Shown here in pieces: positions 1 to 10,147 of a stretch of DNA of 64,000 nucleotides. A model generated the notes under the pieces. It saw only the letters and a list, made by a program, of their open reading frames with translations. It was not told where the DNA came from and made no database searches. The position numbers were made by a program, and so were the translations under genes. This stretch comes from Paramesorhizobium endophyticum. GTDB taxonomy: Bacteria; Pseudomonadota; Alphaproteobacteria; Rhizobiales; Rhizobiaceae. Position 1 is the first letter of the stretch, and every line of letters starts with the position of its first letter. Where the stretch lies: NCBI RefSeq assembly GCF_014640615.1, contig NZ_BMHH01000016.1:1-64000 (forward strand), read 5' to 3'.

Positions 1-2
1 TT

Positions 3-77
3 CCCCTCAGCCACAAACGGCTCAAGGCAAGATGGGCCGACCAGGATTTCCTCACCCTCATTACTCATATGCGATAG
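3..77 (+). CDS. possible 3' end of an upstream gene (partial, unidentified)
   Basis: The third frame is open from the left edge for 24 codons and ends with a TAG just before the first repeat element. The residues look like ordinary coding sequence (for example LKARWADQDFLTLITHMR), but the fragment is too short to assign to a family. The other two forward frames are also open over this stretch, so the call is weak. Confidence 0.3.
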   Translation, partial: PLSHKRLKARWADQDFLTLITHMR

Positions 78-235
78 CCCTACCCCAAGGGGGGAGATTG
101 GCTGATGCCACGCTTCGCGTCCATCCTGCAACGTTGTCGATTAACTCCGAGCATTCATGAAAGCTGATCTCCCCCCTTGTGGGGGAGATGCCCGGCAGGG
201 CAGAGGGGGGTTACTGTCCCGCCAGCATTTCCACT
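78..235. repeat. palindromic repeat family A (copy A1)
   Basis: Two inverted halves can be seen. A degenerate left half (CCCCAAGGGGGGAGATTGGC) faces a full right half with CTCCCCCCTTGTGGGGGAG, then a GGCAGGGCAGAGGGGGG block and TCCCGCCAGCATTTCCA, separated by about 60 bases. The same architecture recurs near 3.4, 24.7, 50.4 and 56.8 kb. The rest of the stretch up to purH has no other clear feature. Confidence 0.85.
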
Positions 236-332
236 TGATCGTGAAATACTCTTCTCGGGAAAAGGTAGGATTCCCCGCCCGCCTGTGCTAACCCGCGCCC
301 TATTCCTCCCATCCGACGAAGAGACTTGACCC

Positions 333-1949
333 ATGGCCGTCACCTCGAAACATATTCCCGCCCCCGATCTTTATCCCGTGCGCCGCGCGCTTCTGTCGGT
401 CTCCGACAAGACCGGACTGGTGGAATTCGCCCGCGCGCTGGCGGCTCACGGCATCGAGCTGATCTCCACCGGCGGCACGGCGAAGGCGATTGCGGCGGCG
501 GGCATCCCTGTGCGCGATGTTTCCGAAATCACCGGCTTCCCCGAGATCATGGATGGCCGCGTCAAGACCCTGCATCCCGCCGTCCATGGCGGCCTTCTCG
601 CCGTGCGTGACGATCCCGAGCACGCCGCGGCGATGGAAGCCCATGGCATTGGCGGCATCGATCTGGTTGTCATCAACCTCTACCCCTTCGAGGAGGTGCG
701 CGAGCAGGGCGCCGACTATTCGACCATTGTGGAGAATATCGACATTGGCGGCCCGGCGATGATCCGCGCCGCCGCCAAGAACCACGCCTATGTCGCCATA
801 GTCACCGATCCGGTGGATTACACGGAAGTGCTGGCCGAGCTCGACATCAACAAGGGCGCGCTGCCCTACGCCTTCCGCCAGAAACTGGCAGCGAATGCCT
901 TCGCGCGTACTTCCGCCTACGATACCGCCATCGCCAAATGGTTCATCCGCGCGACGACGCTGGGAGCCCCAAGCTGGCGCGCGCTTATCGGCACGCTGCA
1001 TTCCGAAATGCGCTATGGTGAGAACCCGCATCAACATGCGGGCTTCTACCTGACGGGCGACAAGCGCCCCGGTGTCGCCACCGCGACGCAGCTTCAGGGC
1101 AAGCAGCTTTCCTATAACAACATCAACGACACCGACGCCGCCTTCGAGCTGGTCGCCGAGTTCGACCCGGCGCGCACCTCCGCCGTCGCCATCATCAAGC
1201 ACGCCAACCCCTGCGGCGTGGCGGAAGGCGAAACCCTTAAGGACGCCTATCTGAAAGCGCTGGCGTGCGACCCGGTTTCAGCTTTCGGCGGCATCGTCGC
1301 GCTCAACCGCACGCTGGATGCGGAAGCGGCGGAAGAGATCGTCAAGGTCTTCACAGAAGTCATCATCGCCCCGGACGCGACGGAGGAAGCCAAGGCCATC
1401 GTCGCCGCAAAGAAGAATCTGCGCCTCCTGGTCACCGGAGCCCTGCCCGACCCGCGCGAGCCCGGCTTCGCGGTCAAGACCGTCGCCGGCGGATTTCTCC
1501 TGCAAACCCGCGACAATGGCGTGGTCGATGATCTTGACCTGAAGGTGGTGACGAAGCGCGCCCCGACCGAGAAGGAAATGGCGGACCTCAAATTCGCCTT
1601 CCGCGTCGCCAAACATGTGAAGTCGAACGCCATTGTCTATGTCAAGGACGGCACGACTGTCGGCATCGGCGCGGGCCAGATGAGCCGGGTGGATTCCTCC
1701 CGCATCGCCGCACGCAAGGCACTGGACGCGGCCGAGGCCGCCGGTCATGCCGAGCCTCTGACCAAGGACTCCGTCGTCGCCTCCGACGCCTTTTTCCCCT
1801 TCGCCGACGGGCTGATCTCCGCCATCGAGGCGGGCGCCACGGCAGTGATCCAGCCGGGTGGTTCCATGCGCGATGAAGAGGTGATTGCCGCCGCCGATGA
1901 GCACGGCATCGCGATGGTGTTTACCGGGATGCGGCATTTCCGGCATTAA
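333..1949 (+). CDS. purH: bifunctional AICAR formyltransferase / IMP cyclohydrolase PurH
   Basis: Catalyses the last two steps of de novo purine synthesis in the cytosol: AICAR to FAICAR with 10-formyl-THF, then ring closure to IMP. The 538-residue length is normal for the family. An N-terminal MGS-like cyclohydrolase domain (about 15-165, with [11 protein letters not shown] and [13 protein letters not shown]) is followed by the transformylase domain with [11 protein letters not shown] near 230 and the IKHANPCG block near 290. The ATG is preceded by a weak GAAGAG. The gene stands alone after a repeat element and its stop overlaps the stop of the converging MFS gene by four bases. Confidence 0.97.
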   Translation: MAVTSKHIPAPDLYPVRRALLSVSDKTGLVEFARALAAHGIELISTGGTAKAIAAAGIPVRDVSEITGFPEIMDGRVKTLHPAVHGGLLAVRDDPEHAAAMEAHGIGGIDLVVINLYPFEEVREQGADYSTIVENIDIGGPAMIRAAAKNHAYVAIVTDPVDYTEVLAELDINKGALPYAFRQKLAANAFARTSAYDTAIAKWFIRATTLGAPSWRALIGTLHSEMRYGENPHQHAGFYLTGDKRPGVATATQLQGKQLSYNNINDTDAAFELVAEFDPARTSAVAIIKHANPCGVAEGETLKDAYLKALACDPVSAFGGIVALNRTLDAEAAEEIVKVFTEVIIAPDATEEAKAIVAAKKNLRLLVTGALPDPREPGFAVKTVAGGFLLQTRDNGVVDDLDLKVVTKRAPTEKEMADLKFAFRVAKHVKSNAIVYVKDGTTVGIGAGQMSRVDSSRIAARKALDAAEAAGHAEPLTKDSVVASDAFFPFADGLISAIEAGATAVIQPGGSMRDEEVIAAADEHGIAMVFTGMRHFRH

Positions 1950-3331
1950 GCCTTGTTGTCTTCTGTCGCCGGATAAGGGGTTCCAGCAAGGATCACAAGC
2001 CCCGCGACGAAGAACACAATCAGTACCGCCATGCCTAAGCGCGGCGAATGGCTCAAGGCCGTCACGCTCGCCACCAGAAATGGCGCGACGAAGCTCGTCG
2101 CCCTTCCGGCCAGCGCATAGATGCCGAAATAGCGTCCCGCTTCCTGAACACTGACGCTGCGGGCAAGATAGGAGCGCGACGAGGCCTGCACCGGGCCGAA
2201 GGCAATGCCAATCAGAAGGCCGAACACCAGATAGGCCTTTTCGGCTGCGGTCGCGAACAGCCCGCCGCTATCCTCATTTGAAAACCGCAACGCACCGAAC
2301 AGTGTGAAATCCTTGCCCGTCGAGACAATACCGATGGTGGCGGCGAGGAGCAGGACGAGCGACAGCATCACCACCCGCTTCGAGCCGAACAGCGTATCGA
2401 GCCGGCTCGCGGCGAGGCAGGCGAAAATCGCCACGACATTGAGGATGATGCCGAAAAGCCCGATCTCGGTGATGGACCAGCCGAACATCGCCGCTGCGAA
2501 CCCGCCGCCAAGCGCCAGCAGCGCGTTGACGCCGTCCTGATAGATCATCCGCGCGATGAGAAAGCGGAAGATATTGGCGCGCTGCCGCACTTCGCTGAGC
2601 GTCGCCTTGAGCTCGGTGAGGCCGCGTGTCACCGCTTGGGCGAGCGGCAGGCCTCGGCTCACATCCGGCGTGAACAGGAACATCGGCAGGATGAAGACCA
2701 GGTACCAGAGCGCCGAGAGCGGACCGGAAGCTCGCGCATCCTCCCCCTTCGCCGGGTCGAGCCCGAACAGCGGATCGAGCCCGGCAATGGTCTTTCCGGT
2801 CTGCGGCGAGGCGGCAAGGCACGTCACCACGAAGATCAGCGCGATCATGCCGCCGAGATAGCCGAGCCCCCAGGCGACATTGGAAATCCGCCCGATCTCG
2901 TCCTTCGAGACGAGGCGCGGCATCATGGAATCGTTGAAGACGATGGAAAACTCCGCCGCCACCGCCGCCGCCGAGTAGGCAAGAAGCACTAGAACAAGGC
3001 TGGAGCCGGGCGCAGCGAACCAAAGAAGCGAAAGGCTGACGATCTGGATGACGGCGAAGAAGGCGATCCACGGCTTGCGCGCCCCGGTCTCGTCCGCAAT
3101 CGCGCCCAGCACCGGCGAGAGAATGGCGATGAAGAGTCCGGCAATCGCTACCGTGTAGCCCCACGCGGCCTGCCCCATCGCGGGGTCGGCAACCAACCGC
3201 GAGATGACATAGGGACCGAAGATGAAGGTCGTGACGACAGTAAAAAAGGGCTGGGCTGCCCAGTCGAACAGCATCCAGCCCCAAATGCCGCGCCTATCCG
3301 CGCGCACGGGCAGTGTTTCGGTGATGGCCAT
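1946..3331 (-). CDS. MFS transporter, Atg22/UMF1-like family
   Basis: A 461-residue polytopic inner-membrane protein with roughly twelve hydrophobic segments. Features of the Atg22-like/UMF1 major-facilitator branch are visible: an N-terminal [16 protein letters not shown] stretch, the loop [13 protein letters not shown] between early helices, and [14 protein letters not shown] late in the protein. Substrate is unknown. The frame is open further upstream, but the ATG chosen here (MAITETLPV) has a GAGGGAAGAGGGGG tract just before it, while the extension runs into repeat family A. It converges on purH with a four-base overlap at the stops. Substrate assignment is not possible from sequence alone. 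Confidence 0.85.
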   Translation of the reverse strand: MAITETLPVRADRRGIWGWMLFDWAAQPFFTVVTTFIFGPYVISRLVADPAMGQAAWGYTVAIAGLFIAILSPVLGAIADETGARKPWIAFFAVIQIVSLSLLWFAAPGSSLVLVLLAYSAAAVAAEFSIVFNDSMMPRLVSKDEIGRISNVAWGLGYLGGMIALIFVVTCLAASPQTGKTIAGLDPLFGLDPAKGEDARASGPLSALWYLVFILPMFLFTPDVSRGLPLAQAVTRGLTELKATLSEVRQRANIFRFLIARMIYQDGVNALLALGGGFAAAMFGWSITEIGLFGIILNVVAIFACLAASRLDTLFGSKRVVMLSLVLLLAATIGIVSTGKDFTLFGALRFSNEDSGGLFATAAEKAYLVFGLLIGIAFGPVQASSRSYLARSVSVQEAGRYFGIYALAGRATSFVAPFLVASVTALSHSPRLGMAVLIVFFVAGLVILAGTPYPATEDNKA

Positions 3332-3380
3332 GGCTCCCCCTCTTCCCTCGGTAAAATACTTTGCAACAATAACAAAATAC

Positions 3381-3567
3381 CGCGGGACAGCGCCCCCTCT
3401 GCCCTGCCGAGCATCTCCCCGCAAGGGGGAGATTAGCGGTCAGTTCCGCTTTCGCCAATCGCAAAGGTAGGAGAATAGCGAGCCGTCATCGATGAAGGCC
3501 TATCTTCCCCCTTGAGGGGAGATGTCCGGCAGGACAGAGGGGGGGGCGCTGCCCCGCCGGCATTTCG
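3381..3567. repeat. palindromic repeat family A (copy A2, two facing halves)
   Basis: Left half reads GGGACAGCGCCCCCTCTG and CTCCCCGCAAGGGGGAG; right half reads CCCCCTTGAGGGGAGATG, CCGGCAGGACAGAGG and GCCCCGCCGGCATTTCGA in inverted orientation. The roughly 75-base spacer (with TCAGTTCCGCTTTCGCCAAT) is closely matched in the copy at 24.7 kb, so the whole unit of about 185 bp is the repeated element. It sits between two minus-strand genes, NAD-GDH and the MFS transporter. Confidence 0.9.
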
Positions 3568-3584
3568 ATCAGCCCGCCAGGCAA

Positions 3585-6500
3585 TTACCCCGCCAGATCG
3601 GACATCAACCCCGCCGCGACCGCAAGGCGGGAAACGGTGAGGTCGCCACCCTCCACCAGCGCGGTCATGCGCTGGCGCGTCGTCATCACATTGGCATTGC
3701 CGCTTTCGAGCCAGGCCGCTGCCGGATCCTTCTCCCCACCGAAGCGGCTGAGCGCGGCGACGGCGATGGCGCGCGTGGCTTCGGCGATGGTGTCGTTGGC
3801 CCGCGCCAGCGCCATCCCGTCATAATAATCGGTGATGGGAATGGCCCGCGCCGCCTCCTCGATGCGTCCGATACGGAATGCCTCGGTGACTGTGAAGTAA
3901 GCCTTCGCCGCCGCGATAAGGTCCGATTTCGCGCGGTTTGCGACGAGCGCGATGTCGGGCACGACGGAAGCGAACTGCAACTGGGCGAGCCGTGTCGCCA
4001 GCGCCTCCGGGGCCCCCATAACCACGAAGCCGTCCGTATCCTGGGCGATAACCCCCGTCATGAAATCGGGCATCAGCTTGGGCAGGCGCGGCTCCAGCGC
4101 GTGGCGGGCCTGGCGGATTGCTTCCACGAAGTCGCCGAGCGGGACATTGGCGTTGTGGTTGCGCAGCACCCAGGCGGTTGTCTGGTGGAGCATACGCGAG
4201 ACCTGCTCGTAGAACGCGTTCTGCGTGGCTCCGGGCACCTGATTGTCGAGCTTGTCGATGGCGTCATAGATGTCGCCAAGCTCGAACCCGTCGCGCACCG
4301 CCACATAGGCGCGCAGGATTTCCGCCGGCGTCTTGCCGGTCATGTCCTGCAGGCGGCTCACAAAGGTCGGCCCGCCGCGATTGATCGCGTCATTGCCCAG
4401 CAGCGTGGCGATGATGTCCCGCCGCAGCCGGTGGCTCGCAATTTCCGCCGCATAGGGCTTGACCATGCGCTTCGGGAAATAGCTGAACAGTTCCGGCTCG
4501 AAATAGGGATCGTCGGGCAGGTCGCTCGTCACGATTTCCTGCACCAGCACCAGCTTGGCATAGGCGAGCAGCACCGCCAGTTCGGGCCGGGTGAGAGCCT
4601 GCCCGCGCGCCTCGCGTTCTTTCAACGCATGTTCGTCGGGCAGTGTCTCGATGCGACGGTCGAGCAGCCTCTGCCGCTCCGTGTCGGTCATGAACCGTGC
4701 CTGATAGGGCAGGTCGGCCAAGCCGCGCCGCTCCGCCAGCGAGAGCGCCAGAGTCTGGAGATAATTGTTGCGCAGAACCAGCGCCGCCACCTCATCGGTC
4801 ATTGCCGCCAGCAGCTTGTTGCGCGCCGGGCGCTCCAGCTTGCCCGCCCGCATCGCCGCCGCGAGCGCGATCTTGATGTTGACCTCGACGTCCGACGTAT
4901 TCACGCCTGCCGAATTGTCGATGGCGTCCGTGTTGCACCGCCCGCCGAGAAGCGAGAACTCGATGCGCCCGCGCTGCGTGACGGCGAGGTTCGCGCCCTC
5001 GCCGATCACCTTGGCGCGGACATCGCTGCCGGTGATGCGGATCGCGTCATTGGCGCGGTCGCCCACCTGCGCATCGCTCTCCGTGTTGCCGCGCACATAG
5101 GTGCCGATGCCGCCGAACCAAAGCAGATCGACCGGCGCTTTCAGGATGGCGCAGATCAGTTCCTGCGGCGTCACATGGGTCTTGGTGATGCCGATGGCCT
5201 GCGCCGCCTGCGGCGACAGGGTGATGGTCTTCAGCGAGCGCGAATAGACGCCGCCCCCCTCGGAGATTTTCGAGCGGTCGTAATCCTGCCAGCTCGAGCG
5301 CGGCAGGTTGAACAGGCGCTGGCGTTCCTCAATCGTGACCGTCGGATCGGGATTGGGATCGATGAAGATGTCGCGGTGATCGAAGGCGGCGACAAGCTTG
5401 GTCTGGCTGGAGAGCAGCATGCCATTGCCGAAGACGTCGCCGGACATGTCGCCCACGCCCGCCACGGTGAAGGGCGTCGTCTGGATGTCGATGTCCATCT
5501 CGCGGAAATGCCGCTTCACTGCCTCCCACGCACCGCGCGCGGTGATGCCCATCTTCTTGTGGTCATAGCCGGCGGAACCGCCCGAAGCGAAGGCGTCGTC
5601 GAGCCAGAAATCATCCGCCTGGCTGATGGCGTTCGCCGTATCGGAGAAGGTCGCGGTGCCCTTGTCTGCCGCGACGACGAAATAAGGATCGTCGCCATCA
5701 TGCCTGACCACGCCATGAGGATGCGCCACCCGCTCGCCGACAATGTTGTCGGTGATGGAGAGGAGCGTCGAAATGAAGGTGACATAGGCCTGTCGCCCTG
5801 CCTCGAAGATGGCGTTGCGGTCGCCCGAAGGCAGGCGCTTGGGATAGAACCCGCCCTTGGCTCCAACAGGCACGATGACCGCATTCTTCACCTGCTGCGC
5901 CTTGACGAGGCCTAGCACCTCGGTGCGGTAATCCTGCGCCCGGTCCGACCAGCGGATGCCGCCACGCGCCACCGGGCCGAAGCGTAAGTGAACGCCTTCC
6001 ACCTCAGGCCCATAGACAAAAATCTCCCGCCACGGACGCGGATCCGGCAGCCCCTCCACCTCATGCGGATCGAGCTTGAAGGCGAGCGTCTTGCGCGGGC
6101 TACCATCGGCCTCCGGCACGAAGGCGTTGGTGCGCAGCGTCGCCTCGATGAGGTTGAGGAAACGGCGCACGATCTGGTCGTCGTCGAGGCTGGGAACGGA
6201 CTGCAATTCGAGGTCGATCTCGTCGCGGAATTTCTTTTCCGCGCTTGGCCGTTGGTCCTCGCCCACGCGCGCCGGATTGAACCGCAGATCGAACAGGTTG
6301 AAGAGATTGCGCGCGATGGCTGGATAACGGTTGAGTGCCGCGGCAATGAAGCCTTGCGAATAGGCGATGCCGGCCTGCTGCAGATAGCGGCCATAGGCGC
6401 GCAGGATCGTGATTTCCCGCACCGAGAGCCGCGCCGTCTGCACCAGCGCGTTATAGCCGTCATTGTCGGCGGTTCCGTTCCAAATGGCGCGGAACGCCTC

Positions 6501-8366
6501 TTCCAGAAGCGCGCCGTCGTCCTTCAGGTCCACCGGAACGGAGAACGCGTTGACAAGCTGCATGTCATGCACATGCACCCGGCCGCCATCCACGCCCGGC
6601 AGGTCGAAGGTCTGCTCGCTGATGACGCGGAAGCCCATATTTTCTAGGAGCGGCACACGCTGCGACAGCGCCAGCGCCGCGCCATAGTGATAGATCTTCA
6701 GCGACACGGCATCGGGCCCGTCGCTGTGATGCTTGTAGAAATCGACGTAAAGCGGATTGTTCGCCGAAAGCTCTGCGATACGCTCGGCATCGACCAGCGC
6801 CTCATCGGGCGTGAATCCTTCCCGGTAGGAATCGGGGAAGCTGGAGGCCAGCGCCACGATGCCGGCGCTTCCGCCGTCGAAGCTCTCCGCCGCTTCCTGC
6901 ACCGCGTCTTCCCAGGTCCGCACGATGGCGCGGATTTCGGCTTCCAGCGTTTCGCGCGCCACCTGAGGCACGGTGCCCTCATCGCGCCGGACGATGAAAT
7001 AGATGCGCGTCAGCGTCCCCTCGGGGAAGGAGGGCTGGAATTCGACGCTCTGCCCGTCATAGACGCGCATCAGATATTGGGAAATCTTCTCGCGGACGAT
7101 GGAATCGTAGCGATCGCGCGGCACATAGACCAGCACCGAGACGAAACGCCCGAACGGGTCGATGCGCGGCAGGGCGCGCACGCGCGGCCGCTCGCCCAGC
7201 GCCAGGATGCGCTCGGCATTGGCCACCAACGTGTCGACATCAACCTGGAAAAGCTCGTCGCGCGGATAATCCTCCAGCACGTTGATGAGCGCCTTGCCGG
7301 AATGGTCCTGCGGGTTGAAGCCGAGCTGCTTGATGACCGCATCCACCTTGGGGCGCAGAAATGGAATCTTGGTGACCGAGCGCGTATAGGCGGTGGAGGT
7401 GAAAAGCCCCACGAACCGCAATTCGCCCGTCACCTCGCCATCCTTGTCGAACAGCTTGATGCCGACATAATCGAGATAGACGCGCCGGTGGACACGCGAG
7501 CGGGCATTTGCCTTGGTGACGATGAGCGCCTCCGGCCCATCGAGGAAGGCGAGGATCTCGCTCGTCGCCGTCGTGCCGGCCTCGCCGCGCCGCAGCACGC
7601 GCACGGCGGGATCGCTCAATATGCCAAGCTGAGGCTTGTCGGCATAGACGAGTTCGCGTGTCTTGCCCTTGCGGCGATAATCATATTCGCGCATGCCGAG
7701 GAAGATGAAATTGTCGTCGCGCAGCCATTCGAGGAACTCGATGGCCTCCGCCACATTCTTCTTCTTTCCGGGTGGATTGGCCTTGTAGGCCTTGATGGCC
7801 TGGTCGAGCCGCGCCAGCATCGGCTTCCAGTCGCGCACCGCGGCGCGCACCTGGCCGAGCACGGCTTTCAGCGCGGCGGCCAGTTCCTCCCGCGCCGCCT
7901 GGTCCAGCATCGGCAGATGAATCTGCATGACGCTGACGCGGTCCGTACCCTTGGGTTCTGGGCCGGACGCTTCGCCATGAACGCTGATGCCGTTCTTGCC
8001 ATGCGTCACGTCGAGCACGGGATGCAGCACCAGATAGACCATGCTCACGCGCTCGGCGATTTCGCCCAGGACCGAGTCGAGCAGGAAGGGCATGTTGTCG
8101 TTGATGAGCGTAACGATGGTTACCGGCCGTCCGGCGCGCAGCACCTTGTTGACGCCATTGACCGAGACGATGCTGTCGCCCTTGCGATAATCGCACAATT
8201 CCGCGAAAGCCAGGCGCGCGGATTCCTCCAGGGCGGTGTTGTCATATTCGGCGAGGTCCTCCGGCGGCGCCCATTCGTAGAACAGGGCCGAGAACTCCTT
8301 CAGCGCCTCCTTGTCGCCTCCCTTATCCGTGAGCCCACCGACGTCGCGTTGCTGCCTGGATGACAC
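3585..8366 (-). CDS. NAD-specific glutamate dehydrogenase, large (about 180 kDa) type
   Basis: Oxidatively deaminates glutamate to 2-oxoglutarate with NAD+, linking amino-acid catabolism to the TCA cycle in the cytosol. With the GTG start the protein is 1593 residues, typical for the large bacterial class. The N-terminal half carries the regulatory region; the catalytic part has VRGGIRWSDRAQDYRTE-like and KNAVIVPVGAKGGFYPKR motifs, the latter with the expected active-site lysine, then GVGDMSGDVFGNGML and KVIGEGANLAVTQ of the nucleotide-binding fold. The frame is open 57 codons further upstream, but GTG at 8366 has GGGAG seven bases before it and the upstream part overlaps a hairpin. It is monocistronic and followed by repeat A2. 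Confidence 0.93.
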   Translation of the reverse strand: MSSRQQRDVGGLTDKGGDKEALKEFSALFYEWAPPEDLAEYDNTALEESARLAFAELCDYRKGDSIVSVNGVNKVLRAGRPVTIVTLINDNMPFLLDSVLGEIAERVSMVYLVLHPVLDVTHGKNGISVHGEASGPEPKGTDRVSVMQIHLPMLDQAAREELAAALKAVLGQVRAAVRDWKPMLARLDQAIKAYKANPPGKKKNVAEAIEFLEWLRDDNFIFLGMREYDYRRKGKTRELVYADKPQLGILSDPAVRVLRRGEAGTTATSEILAFLDGPEALIVTKANARSRVHRRVYLDYVGIKLFDKDGEVTGELRFVGLFTSTAYTRSVTKIPFLRPKVDAVIKQLGFNPQDHSGKALINVLEDYPRDELFQVDVDTLVANAERILALGERPRVRALPRIDPFGRFVSVLVYVPRDRYDSIVREKISQYLMRVYDGQSVEFQPSFPEGTLTRIYFIVRRDEGTVPQVARETLEAEIRAIVRTWEDAVQEAAESFDGGSAGIVALASSFPDSYREGFTPDEALVDAERIAELSANNPLYVDFYKHHSDGPDAVSLKIYHYGAALALSQRVPLLENMGFRVISEQTFDLPGVDGGRVHVHDMQLVNAFSVPVDLKDDGALLEEAFRAIWNGTADNDGYNALVQTARLSVREITILRAYGRYLQQAGIAYSQGFIAAALNRYPAIARNLFNLFDLRFNPARVGEDQRPSAEKKFRDEIDLELQSVPSLDDDQIVRRFLNLIEATLRTNAFVPEADGSPRKTLAFKLDPHEVEGLPDPRPWREIFVYGPEVEGVHLRFGPVARGGIRWSDRAQDYRTEVLGLVKAQQVKNAVIVPVGAKGGFYPKRLPSGDRNAIFEAGRQAYVTFISTLLSITDNIVGERVAHPHGVVRHDGDDPYFVVAADKGTATFSDTANAISQADDFWLDDAFASGGSAGYDHKKMGITARGAWEAVKRHFREMDIDIQTTPFTVAGVGDMSGDVFGNGMLLSSQTKLVAAFDHRDIFIDPNPDPTVTIEERQRLFNLPRSSWQDYDRSKISEGGGVYSRSLKTITLSPQAAQAIGITKTHVTPQELICAILKAPVDLLWFGGIGTYVRGNTESDAQVGDRANDAIRITGSDVRAKVIGEGANLAVTQRGRIEFSLLGGRCNTDAIDNSAGVNTSDVEVNIKIALAAAMRAGKLERPARNKLLAAMTDEVAALVLRNNYLQTLALSLAERRGLADLPYQARFMTDTERQRLLDRRIETLPDEHALKEREARGQALTRPELAVLLAYAKLVLVQEIVTSDLPDDPYFEPELFSYFPKRMVKPYAAEIASHRLRRDIIATLLGNDAINRGGPTFVSRLQDMTGKTPAEILRAYVAVRDGFELGDIYDAIDKLDNQVPGATQNAFYEQVSRMLHQTTAWVLRNHNANVPLGDFVEAIRQARHALEPRLPKLMPDFMTGVIAQDTDGFVVMGAPEALATRLAQLQFASVVPDIALVANRAKSDLIAAAKAYFTVTEAFRIGRIEEAARAIPITDYYDGMALARANDTIAEATRAIAVAALSRFGGEKDPAAAWLESGNANVMTTRQRMTALVEGGDLTVSRLAVAAGLMSDLAG

Positions 8367-8536
8367 TTCCAAACTCCCATGGAATGAATCTCTGCGAAAG
8401 CCTATCAGATCGGCGTGCGCTTTCGACCCAAAACTGCCCTGAAACAGTGAACTTCCCGTGACAAAGCAACAAAATGAGCCAAAATTTGCCGGGATTGAAA
8501 GAAAAAGGCGCCTCCATCGGCGAAATCGCGCCGACA

Positions 8537-8573
8537 CCCCTCATCCGACCGCGCGAAGCAGTCGGATGAGGGG
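8537..8573 (-). terminator. strong hairpin downstream of the lemA-TPM operon
   Basis: CCCCTCATCCGAC at 8537-8549 is perfectly complementary to GTCGGATGAGGGG at 8561-8573, giving a 13-bp stem with an 11-base loop. It lies 22 bases past the last gene of the minus-strand operon and before the GDH start. There is no clear T tract, so it could be a processing or REP-type hairpin rather than a classical terminator. Confidence 0.6.
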
Positions 8574-8595
8574 TAATTAGCGCGGCGTCAATCCC

Positions 8596-9237
8596 TCATA
8601 GCTCCACCAGATGATCCGCCAGCTCATTGGGATTATCCCCCGTCGCCGGGAAATGCCTGGCGAGCAGTTTGCCGGATTTTTCGATGGTCGCGACGAAGCC
8701 ATCCGCCACTTCGGCTCGTGAGGCGTGCTTGGTCAGGAGGGAGACGATGTTGTTCCAGTCCTTCTGCTGCACCTTTGCATTAATGCCCGCATCGGCGATC
8801 ACCTCGGCATAGCGTTCGGCAAGCGACACGAACAGAAGCACCCCCGTGCGCTGCGATGTGACATGGATGTTGCGCGCCAGGAATTGCTGCACGGCATTCA
8901 GATGCGCGCGGCGATAGCGGATGCGGTGCGGCACGAGCGCGAAGCGGATGGCCGGCACGAACCACAAGACGAGGATGACGCAAATGAAGGCCGCGAGAAT
9001 GGCGAGGCCGAACAGCGGCAGCGACACCTCATACCAGTACCAATGCGCCAGAAGCGCCGCGACGATGGAGGCGATAATCACCCCGCAGGCGGCGACAAAC
9101 CCGGCGGCGAAGAAATAATCGTCGCTGCGATGCGCCAGCACCGCGTAGATCTCGCCGCTGGTCTTTTCTTCCGCCGTGCGAATGGCCTGCGCGATGCGGG
9201 CGCGATCCCCGGCAGTCAGGAACTTATGGTTCGACAT
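8596..9237 (-). CDS. TPM-domain membrane protein
   Basis: A 213-residue protein whose first 70 residues match the TPM fold (LTAGDRARIAQAIRTAEEKT, then GEIYAVLAHRSDDY). Two or three hydrophobic segments follow between about 45 and 105, then a cytoplasmic part containing SLAERYAEVIADAGI, the second half of the TPM motif. It is therefore a TPM domain split by membrane helices. The ATG has GGAGAG upstream and starts eight bases after the neighbouring TPM gene ends, so the two are co-transcribed with lemA. The biochemical role of these bacterial TPM proteins is not established; membrane or protein quality-control roles are inferred in some relatives. Confidence 0.8.
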   Translation of the reverse strand: MSNHKFLTAGDRARIAQAIRTAEEKTSGEIYAVLAHRSDDYFFAAGFVAACGVIIASIVAALLAHWYWYEVSLPLFGLAILAAFICVILVLWFVPAIRFALVPHRIRYRRAHLNAVQQFLARNIHVTSQRTGVLLFVSLAERYAEVIADAGINAKVQQKDWNNIVSLLTKHASRAEVADGFVATIEKSGKLLARHFPATGDNPNELADHLVEL

Positions 9238-9245
9238 ACTCTCTC

Positions 9246-10115
9246 CTACCAGCTTCCCGATGCGCCGCCGCCGCCCGACGAGCCGCCGCCGCCGGAAAAT
9301 CCACCGCCGTCGAAACCTCCGCCACCGCCGAAGCCGCCTCCACCGAATCCCCCGCCTCCAAGGATCAGGCCGGTGCCGTATCCGGCGAGCGCGCCTCGCG
9401 CGGCGCTGCCGCCGGTGGTCGTGCCCAGCCATTGATATCGGCCCGGCCCGATCTTTCGTCCGAAAAGCCGCGCAAGCAGCGAAAAAATCAGGCCGCCAAA
9501 GAAGATGAAGAGCCAGAAGGCAACGAAGATCAGCGAAACCCAATCGATGCCGCCGCCCGAGGATTGCGCCTGCGCGTCCTGCTGCGCCTGAGCCTTGATG
9601 TCGGCGCCGTCGCCGCCCAGCACCGCCAGAATACCGTCCACGCCCTTCGAAATGCCGCCGGAATAATCGCCCTGCCGGAAGGCGGGGATGATTCCGTTGC
9701 GGATGATGACACTCGAAAGCGCGTCCGTCAGCGTGCCTTCCAGCCCGTAGCCCACCTCAATGCGCACCTTGCGGTCATTAGGCGCGACGACGAGGAGAAC
9801 GCCGTTGTTCTCCTTCTTCTGGCCAAGGGCCCAGCTGCGGAACAGCCGGTTCGAGAAGTCGTCTATGTCGTCGCCACCGAGGCTCGGCACGGTCACGACC
9901 GCCACCTGATTGGAGGTCTTCGCCTCAAAATCGGCTAGCTTCTGGTCGAGCGCCGCCCGCGTCTGCGGGTCGATGACGTTGGCGTCATCGACGACGCGCC
10001 CTGTCAGAGCGGGAAACTGCGTGTCCGCCGCCGCCAGCGCCGTGAAGGCAAGGAATACCATCACGGCAGCCGTCAGGACATACAGCCATCGCGCGGGACT
10101 ATGGCGGGCCGGCAT
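9246..10115 (-). CDS. TPM-domain protein, YgcG family, with glycine-rich tail
   Basis: A 289-residue exported protein. A signal peptide (about 1-32, ending TALAAADT) is followed by the TPM domain with LTGRVVDDANVIDP, LADFEAKTSNQVAVVTVPSL and GLEGTLTDALSSVIIRNGI. A single transmembrane helix near 185-210 precedes a low-complexity tail made almost entirely of Gly, Phe and Ser ending GSW, a hallmark of YgcG-like proteins. The start at 10115 has AGGA nine bases upstream; an ATG at 10139 and a TTG overlapping the lemA stop are alternatives with poorer spacing. Middle gene of a lemA-TPM-TPM operon; function unknown. Confidence 0.85.
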   Translation of the reverse strand: MPARHSPARWLYVLTAAVMVFLAFTALAAADTQFPALTGRVVDDANVIDPQTRAALDQKLADFEAKTSNQVAVVTVPSLGGDDIDDFSNRLFRSWALGQKKENNGVLLVVAPNDRKVRIEVGYGLEGTLTDALSSVIIRNGIIPAFRQGDYSGGISKGVDGILAVLGGDGADIKAQAQQDAQAQSSGGGIDWVSLIFVAFWLFIFFGGLIFSLLARLFGRKIGPGRYQWLGTTTGGSAARGALAGYGTGLILGGGGFGGGGFGGGGGFDGGGFSGGGGSSGGGGASGSW

Positions 10116-10147
10116 TTCTCGGGTTCCTGTCACTACCATTCCGCCCG

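Noticed and set aside
3522-5915. A 797-codon open frame on the plus strand
   Set aside because: It lies antisense to the NAD-glutamate dehydrogenase gene; its His/Arg/Gly-rich composition is typical of a shadow frame in GC-rich DNA, and it shows no family motif.
6687-8363. A 558-codon plus-strand open frame
   Set aside because: Also antisense to the dehydrogenase; no start signal or recognisable domain.
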